64,000 nucleotides of DNA, from assembly GCA_037974665.1 (NCBI GenBank), contig CM075764.1:81367825-81431824 (forward strand), given 5' to 3'. Every line of letters starts with the position of its first letter. Positions within the stretch are counted from its first letter, which is position 1. Origin of the DNA: Ehretia macrophylla (taxonomy: Eukaryota > Streptophyta > Magnoliopsida > Boraginales > Ehretiaceae). The translations under genes were made by a program, and so were the position numbers. This document shows positions 58,484 to 64,000 of this stretch, piece after piece. The notes under the pieces were generated by a model. The model made no database searches, was not told the origin of the DNA, and saw nothing but the letters and a program-made list of their open reading frames with translations.

Positions 58484-60780
58484 TGTAATACCCGAGCCCG
58501 GAATGTGGAATTTTCTTGTTTACTATTTTGAAAATTATATTCTCTTAAATTCTTTGAAATCAAATTGTTACTTTTTTTTATTGTCCCAAAGTGTATTGCA
58601 TTTCGAGAGCGATAGTTAGAGAGTGTTTTCTAGTTCTCAACAAATAGTGAAACTAGTATTTTGGTGCCTTAAATTTAATATTTTACTTGTTGTTAACTAG
58701 AATTAATTTGGTGTTGGGTATTTTACCTTTAAAATGCATAAAATAGGCCAATTTGACCAATTTTTAAGTTAGTTGACCAAGCTTGACCATTTGACCAAAG
58801 GCTTGTCATCTTTTATAAGTTATAACATAGCAAATAAAAAAAAAAAACAAGCACAAAACAGAAAACCTGCTGGCCGAAACTTGAAGAGAAAAAAAAATAT
58901 TTCAACTATCAAAACTTCAAATCTTCGCGTGAGCTTGTGCAGGGTTGTTTTCGAGGCATCCGGCGTGGTTTTCCTAGCGACTAGGAGTGTCTAAGGTGAG
59001 GGAAGCACGTTATTTGCGCATTTGAATATCATGTATATCAACTTTATGATTTTTGGGTTTTATCCGTAGTTTGTTGTTTTAATCGTTTTGATGCTTAAAA
59101 AATGTTCCTTGACAATTGTAGAACATGTATTTATAGCTTTTTAACATTTTCTGCGGTTGAATATCAAAATTGCAATTTAAATTGATGATTGAATAGTAAA
59201 TTGTGAATAGTAAAATCTCGTTTCGATGAAGTTGCTCCGTTATGCGTTATGTTGATGTGAAAAGTTGCTAGATATGCTAGAATGCCTAAATGCATGATTG
59301 GTTTGGATTGTGTAATGGAAAAACGGGGAAAAATGCCATGGTGAAAGTCGGGGTCGTTTAGGTCGAGTTTAGCGTTTCCTCGTTTTGCGTGATGCATTAT
59401 CTCGGGAGGCCATGGAAGTACTTTTGGTGCGGTTATGGTGTTGGTTGGGTGTTTGGTTAGGGTAGCTGTAGTTCAAACGAGCAAAGGGGAAAAATCGGGG
59501 CTTTGTGTGAATTCTAGGGTAAAGTAGGGTTTCGGGGGTTTTTAGACGTGCCTTATGGTGACCTAGGAGGATTGGTGAAGTCGGTTTCCAAAACTCGTGG
59601 CTCGTTTGAAAGTAGTAGCGTTTGGTAAGTTGGGGTCGTTTTGTGTTTTTTTTGGTTTTCATAGAATTTTGCTTGTTGCTTGTTAATGCTTGTTAATGCT
59701 TATTATGCTTGTTAGAGTTGATTCTGATTGAAATGTTTATCAATTGTTGCTATTGCGTGCGAGAGTAACCTACTTTGTTATTCTCCCACGTGTGGTTTTA
59801 TTGCTCGATTGTTGCATTGTATATTGTATTGCATTCATAGAGTTAGGGGCGGAGTGATGGGCCTCTCTGGGTAGCCACGGGTTGCCAGTGTTGGTTGCCC
59901 TAGCTCCGTGTCCTATTCCCTTTCTCGCTTGGGTTGCCTTCCAGGGAGATTTGGGTCGTAGAATTGATGGATACTTCTGGGGTATTCCAAACTGAAGTTA
60001 TAAGGTGGTTTGGGCCGGCGCGTCGTCATCGAATTCGTGATTGAAAGTTGCTCGTGGAAAGTGAATTGTATTTTTTGATTGAATGTTTATAGCTTTAATG
60101 CTTGTCTTGTTTTATTGTTGGCTTTGCTTGTATCTCTATATGATAATTGAATGAATTGCTTGACTATTTGCATTGCATTCTCCTCTCATCCCGTCTTTGA
60201 GACCATTTGCCCTCGCTGAGCAATAGTTTTTGCTCATTCCTTTCGATACCATATTTTTACAGGAGTAGTTGAAGCTGATCCTATTGAGGTAATTGAGGAG
60301 GAGGAGCAAGTGGAGGTGTTTCCGTGATAGCACTTCTTTGCTTAGCTGGTGGTTGGTTGCCAGACTTTTGTGCGGGCCATGCTTGATGTGTTTAATGCTT
60401 GGTTGTCGCTTCATTTTGAGGCTTGTAGCCTTGTATGTAGTTTCTATTTTGAGGCCTAAATGGTCTTATGTTGTAAAAGATTAAAGATTGTAAAGATTGT
60501 AAAGATATACTCATGTGTCTAGTAAGAAATGCATGCTAATGGTTAACTGTTTAGTGGCACGAATACTTGTGTAGTATGCATGACATTTTTGGTTTGCAAA
60601 GTTGTTAATGAGAAGATGTATGTTTTGAAAAGAAAGTTGGCTTGTTTCAAATGTTTATTATGGAATTCGCAAGTATTATATTGAATGTAGGGTTTTCGGA
60701 TCGTCCACGGTACAGAGGAGACTCCGTCTGTGTGTCGGGTCCGGGCTTGGCCTTTTGCTGGGTCGGGTCGGGGCGTGACA
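58484..60780 (+). repeat. Element E 3' LTR
   Basis: 2297 bp, collinear with 51733-54023. Candidate intron 58996-60262, hairpin 59761-59785, palindrome 59969-59988, hairpin 60217-60236. The 73-codon open frame at 58773-58994 ends in TAA immediately before the donor-like site. Confidence 0.9.
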
Positions 60781-61638
60781 TATTTGGGTTCAGTCAAGTA
60801 CTTGCGAAACTAGTGAGTGTTGCTGTGAAGATCCACTACTCTTGATGAATGAGAGTATGCCCTATGTCGTCTGATAGAAACGTTGACAAAAATCCATGGG
60901 CATGGTGGTATTTTTAGATCATACAGGGAAAGTCAATAGAGCAAAGGAGTGAGCCTATTAGGGTTTGACTAACATGACATTAACTATACCCTAAAACAAA
61001 CTCAGGGCATCTAGTAGAAGGAATGGACTGTACGTTAACTAGTCGTCAAAAGGTTCTTGAATAAGAAAGCTTGGATTAAGCATTCGAGCCATCTGGTCGT
61101 CAGGGAGTGTTGCTAGACGCCAACCTCAATTAGTAGCAACTAGAAAGAGTTCTAGTAGAGATGGGTTAATTGGTACTTGTCATAGCTACTACCGGCTTGG
61201 CACTAGAACCTACAGGATCGCACATAAGCTGAAGGGTTAGAACTATGAGAGATAGAATGGAGAAGTCACTATAGCATGAGAACCTTCTCGTATTCTATCT
61301 AGAAGCGATTACATAATGGATTGCATATGGTTAGAATGGGTTTAGGGAAACCATTCAAGTTTGCAAGTGAGAGGGAAAGTTTGATAGTCAAACGTTTGAC
61401 TTAGAGTCAAGGGCAATTTGGGAAATTGGCTTTTGTATAAGTTGAATTTGATAATTAATTGAGTGTCAATTAATTGTGGGTTGATGTCTAATTAGCTTTT
61501 AGTTGATTAGAAAAGGTTATAAGCTGAATTTAGAGAACCCCATAACATCTGGGGTCATGGTACAAATATTGAAAAGTCATAGTACCTTATAAATATTACT
61601 TAAAGAGAAAACCTAGAAGAATAGAACAAAAAAATTAA

Positions 61639-61674
<36 letters not shown>

Positions 61675-61688
61675 GAAAAGGTTGTCCC
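60781..61688 (+). mobile_element. Copia-type LTR remnant F, right part
   Basis: Collinear with the middle of copia C's LTR: TGGTCGTCAGGGAGTGTTGC against TGGTCGTCGGGAACCATTGC, then a CTACCGGCTT and a CCTAT/CCTACAGG block. Near the right end there is a TATAAATATTAC sequence and a TC microsatellite (61642-61671). It is cut at 61689 by LTR G. No coding sequence. Confidence 0.6.
61642..61671. repeat. (TC)n microsatellite
   Basis: About 15 uninterrupted TC units within remnant F. Confidence 0.9.
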
Positions 61689-63669
61689 TGTCACGCCCCA
61701 ACTCGATCCCACCTACGATTAGTCAGGACGCAACGGAATTTCGGCAATATAACGTCTGTAATATGGACAACAGGACTCTAAACCAATCCTTTAAACCGCC
61801 ACATAACCAACTCCAAACTTCAACAACCATTTCAACCACATACATACATTCACACCCTACATTATACAACCTCACGACATCCCAACAAAATCATACGCCT
61901 CCGTTTCAACAACATACCACAAGTTATACTATACATATGCATAACACATATAAACTAGTCTAGCAACCTGTTCATATTCCAAAAATAAGACAACTGGCTA
62001 GCATTGTACTTTTCCCTATCTTCTAAGCATCTTATACAATACAACCTTTAAAGCTTTAAACATTACAACATATTTCATATTACATAACAACATAGAAGCA
62101 TTCTAACAAAGGCATCAAGTACAAGACTCTTGCACATTTGACTCATCCACAAAATGCTCATACTCAGTCTCCTGAGGCACGTACCCTAACCCTGGCTCGA
62201 TAACACATAAAAGTCAACAAAAAGGGTAAGCTTATACAATACAAAGCTCAATAAGGGTTCAAAAGATGTTTTGGAAACATTTTCTCTTTACCACTTGGGA
62301 AATCATCCTAAATACAATAACAATCAATAAACTTCATCAACAACATTAACTCAATTAAAACAACACAAATAACCATTCAATTGAGAAAGGATATACAAAT
62401 TGATGTAACTCCATATGCCATCACGATCTCAATTAACCATTTACGCCCATTGATACATTCCGGAAGTACCCCGTTCTAGACTCACACTCCATGGCATCTC
62501 CGCCCATGTGAGATAGGGGATAGTACATGATAGTCATGTCATTATCAACCGACAGCCCGATACTGCCCGAGATGTGGCACACACTATCATGACTCACAAC
62601 AATAAAATTAAACATTTCATATTCTGAGAAACAACAAAGTAGGTTGTCCTCTAGTACAACAACAATCATCAATCAATTAACAATGCTTCAATCAACGTAA
62701 CATTAATTAAACAACTAAGACAACCAAGTTAGATGACAAAGTAGGCCACCCAACTTAACACCCATCCCAACATACATTCAAACCCGAACCTACTCAACAA
62801 CAACCCAAGAAACAACTACACAAACACAACCAAAGAACTAAAGACAACATTTTAACATTTCAAAGAAAGACTACTCAAACTTCTAAAATTCATAACTTAC
62901 AATCTACTAATCAAACAACCCCTGAACCTTTTCCTATCACTCAACCACACATGCAACTATATTAACCCCTTGGAAAACCAACCAAAAGCTACCCAAAATA
63001 AGCCCAACAAGCCTAATTTTGGCAATGCACCATGGCCGAATTTTTTGACCTTTTGCTATGGCATTCAAATTGAAAATTTGGTATTACAACAATACTACAC
63101 AATAATTAACAAGTCTATAGAAGTAACTACAACTCAATTTCTATCACTACAACAACAATTATTCAAATATAAGCCAAATAATCAATTTAAATTCCCAAAA
63201 AATAAAAATAAAAGCTACCACCGTTTAAAATGGCTACAAATGCATATAATTGGTCCTTATCATCTACTAAGAAATAATCCAACATCAATTTAACAAAATA
63301 ACCACTACAATTGCATCAACGGAAAACTCAACTTAACTTTGAAATAATTAACTATATTTTTTCCTCACCTTTGATGCAAAGTGATGTTAGGAATGTGTAG
63401 AATGGATGCCCAACAAGAAATTTTAAGCTTTGAATGAAGTTGTTTGGCCTTGAATTGCAAAATCTATGAAGAAATCTAGTTGAAAACCTAAGCAAAAATG
63501 GCTCTTTTTTCCCCTTGGAGTTTCGGCCAACTAGGTGAGTTTTGAGTATGTTGTGAGCTTATTTTATGTATTATGTATGTATATTGAATATATATAGGCT
63601 TAGTCAAAGTTTTGAAAAAAGTCAAAGTTGACAACTTATTTGTTTTTGTTAGTTTTTTTAGTCTATATG

Positions 63670-63702
<33 letters not shown>

Positions 63703-64000
63703 CAATACTTATACTATATTTAGTTAAGTATTTTTAGTTGACAACATATTATAAATGCATACATATACATACAACCAAGCTATAAAACTCAATTTTGCAA
63801 AAGAAGATGAAAAATCCTTTTAAATTCTTAATTCGTTTCAGAATAAGATTTTATCAAACATGAGTCTATTAATAACAAAGGACTAGGTTTTCAAATGTTT
63901 AAAATACTAGTTTCAAAATTCTAGCAGATGTGTCTTCAAACACTATTTACAAAACTCAACGATAAAATTTTTAATGCAGATTTCTATGAAAATTTCATGA
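61689..64000 (-). mobile_element. LTR G, partial, running off the window
   Basis: Starts TGTCACGCCCCAACTCG like the LTRs of B and H, with the shared module: hairpins 62631-62647 and 62725-62757, palindrome-like 62452-62469, stem TAAGCTT/AAGCTCA 62227-62250, acceptor-like CAG ending at 62172, donor-like site at 63368. TTGAC sites appear on the sense strand near 63604-63632. Whether it is a solo LTR or the end of a full element cannot be told. The 107-codon open frame at 62970 has no family signature and lies in the candidate intron. Confidence 0.7.
63672..63700. repeat. (TA)n microsatellite
   Basis: About 14 TA units within LTR G. Confidence 0.9.

Larger units (their letters stand above)
51733..60780 (+). 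mobile_element. Ty3-type LTR retrotransposon E (internally deleted gag)
   Basis: Plus-strand relative of B. LTRs 51733-54023 and 58484-60780, perfect primer-binding site 54032-54044, polypurine AAGGGGTAGAGGG at 58471-58483. Flanks GATTC and TATTT share only three of five bases, so the target duplication is decayed or lost. The leader and first part of gag are deleted, and pol carries two stops and three frameshifts. Still, most pol domains are legible. Confidence 0.9.

Noticed and set aside
62970..63293. 107-codon Asn/Gln-rich frame in LTR G
   Set aside because: AT-rich LTR sequence, no homology recognised, and on the strand opposite to the inferred element direction.

Overview
The window is repeat-dense nuclear DNA from a flowering plant, most likely a eudicot. 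It is AT-rich and holds Ty3-type LTR elements with chromodomain-like pol ends, a Ty1/copia element primed by initiator tRNA-Met, plant-type LINEs (DUF4283-like ORF1, zf-RVT-like 3' end) and hAT-like TIR elements. There is one host gene I can support, with GT-AG introns. I see no rRNA, tRNA or CRISPR. The species cannot be named from sequence alone.

Layout. 1-4848: an LTR-like remnant split by solo LTR H (743-4789). 6438-10976 (minus): an eight-exon gene for a 213-residue protein with a bacterial trigger-factor N-domain fold signature, probably plastid-targeted; intron 2 carries a 5'-truncated LINE. 11300-45965: a nest of insertions. An old LINE (LINE-b) was hit by a TIR element (T1). The G-rich centre of T1 then received Ty3 element A (11911-31471), copia element C (31474-40680) and solo LTR D (40743-44278). 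Element A was itself cut in its RNase H domain by a relative, element B (16332-25839, target duplication ACTAT). 45966-51508: LINE-a, interrupted at its reverse-transcriptase FxDD motif by hAT-like element J (49736-51426). 51509-61688: a copia-type LTR remnant (F) split by plus-strand Ty3 element E (51733-60780). 61689-64000: the start of another large LTR (G) that runs off the window.

All coding retroelements are broken by stops and frameshifts, so none looks autonomous. A and B run on the minus strand, E and C on the plus strand. The most interesting signal is not coding. The long LTRs H, A, B, D, E and G, although very different in overall sequence, share an ordered module: a GTGAG splice-donor-like site, a CTACTTT-loop hairpin, a GTAC/CCGG near-palindrome, a hairpin whose arm carries a branch-site-like CTCAT, and a splice-acceptor-like CAG followed in five of six by a short acidic reading frame. 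Some stems show compensatory base changes. This suggests an LTR-internal intron with structured regulatory elements. A second striking region is the copia C leader (34562-35010), a run of short strong hairpins just upstream of gag.
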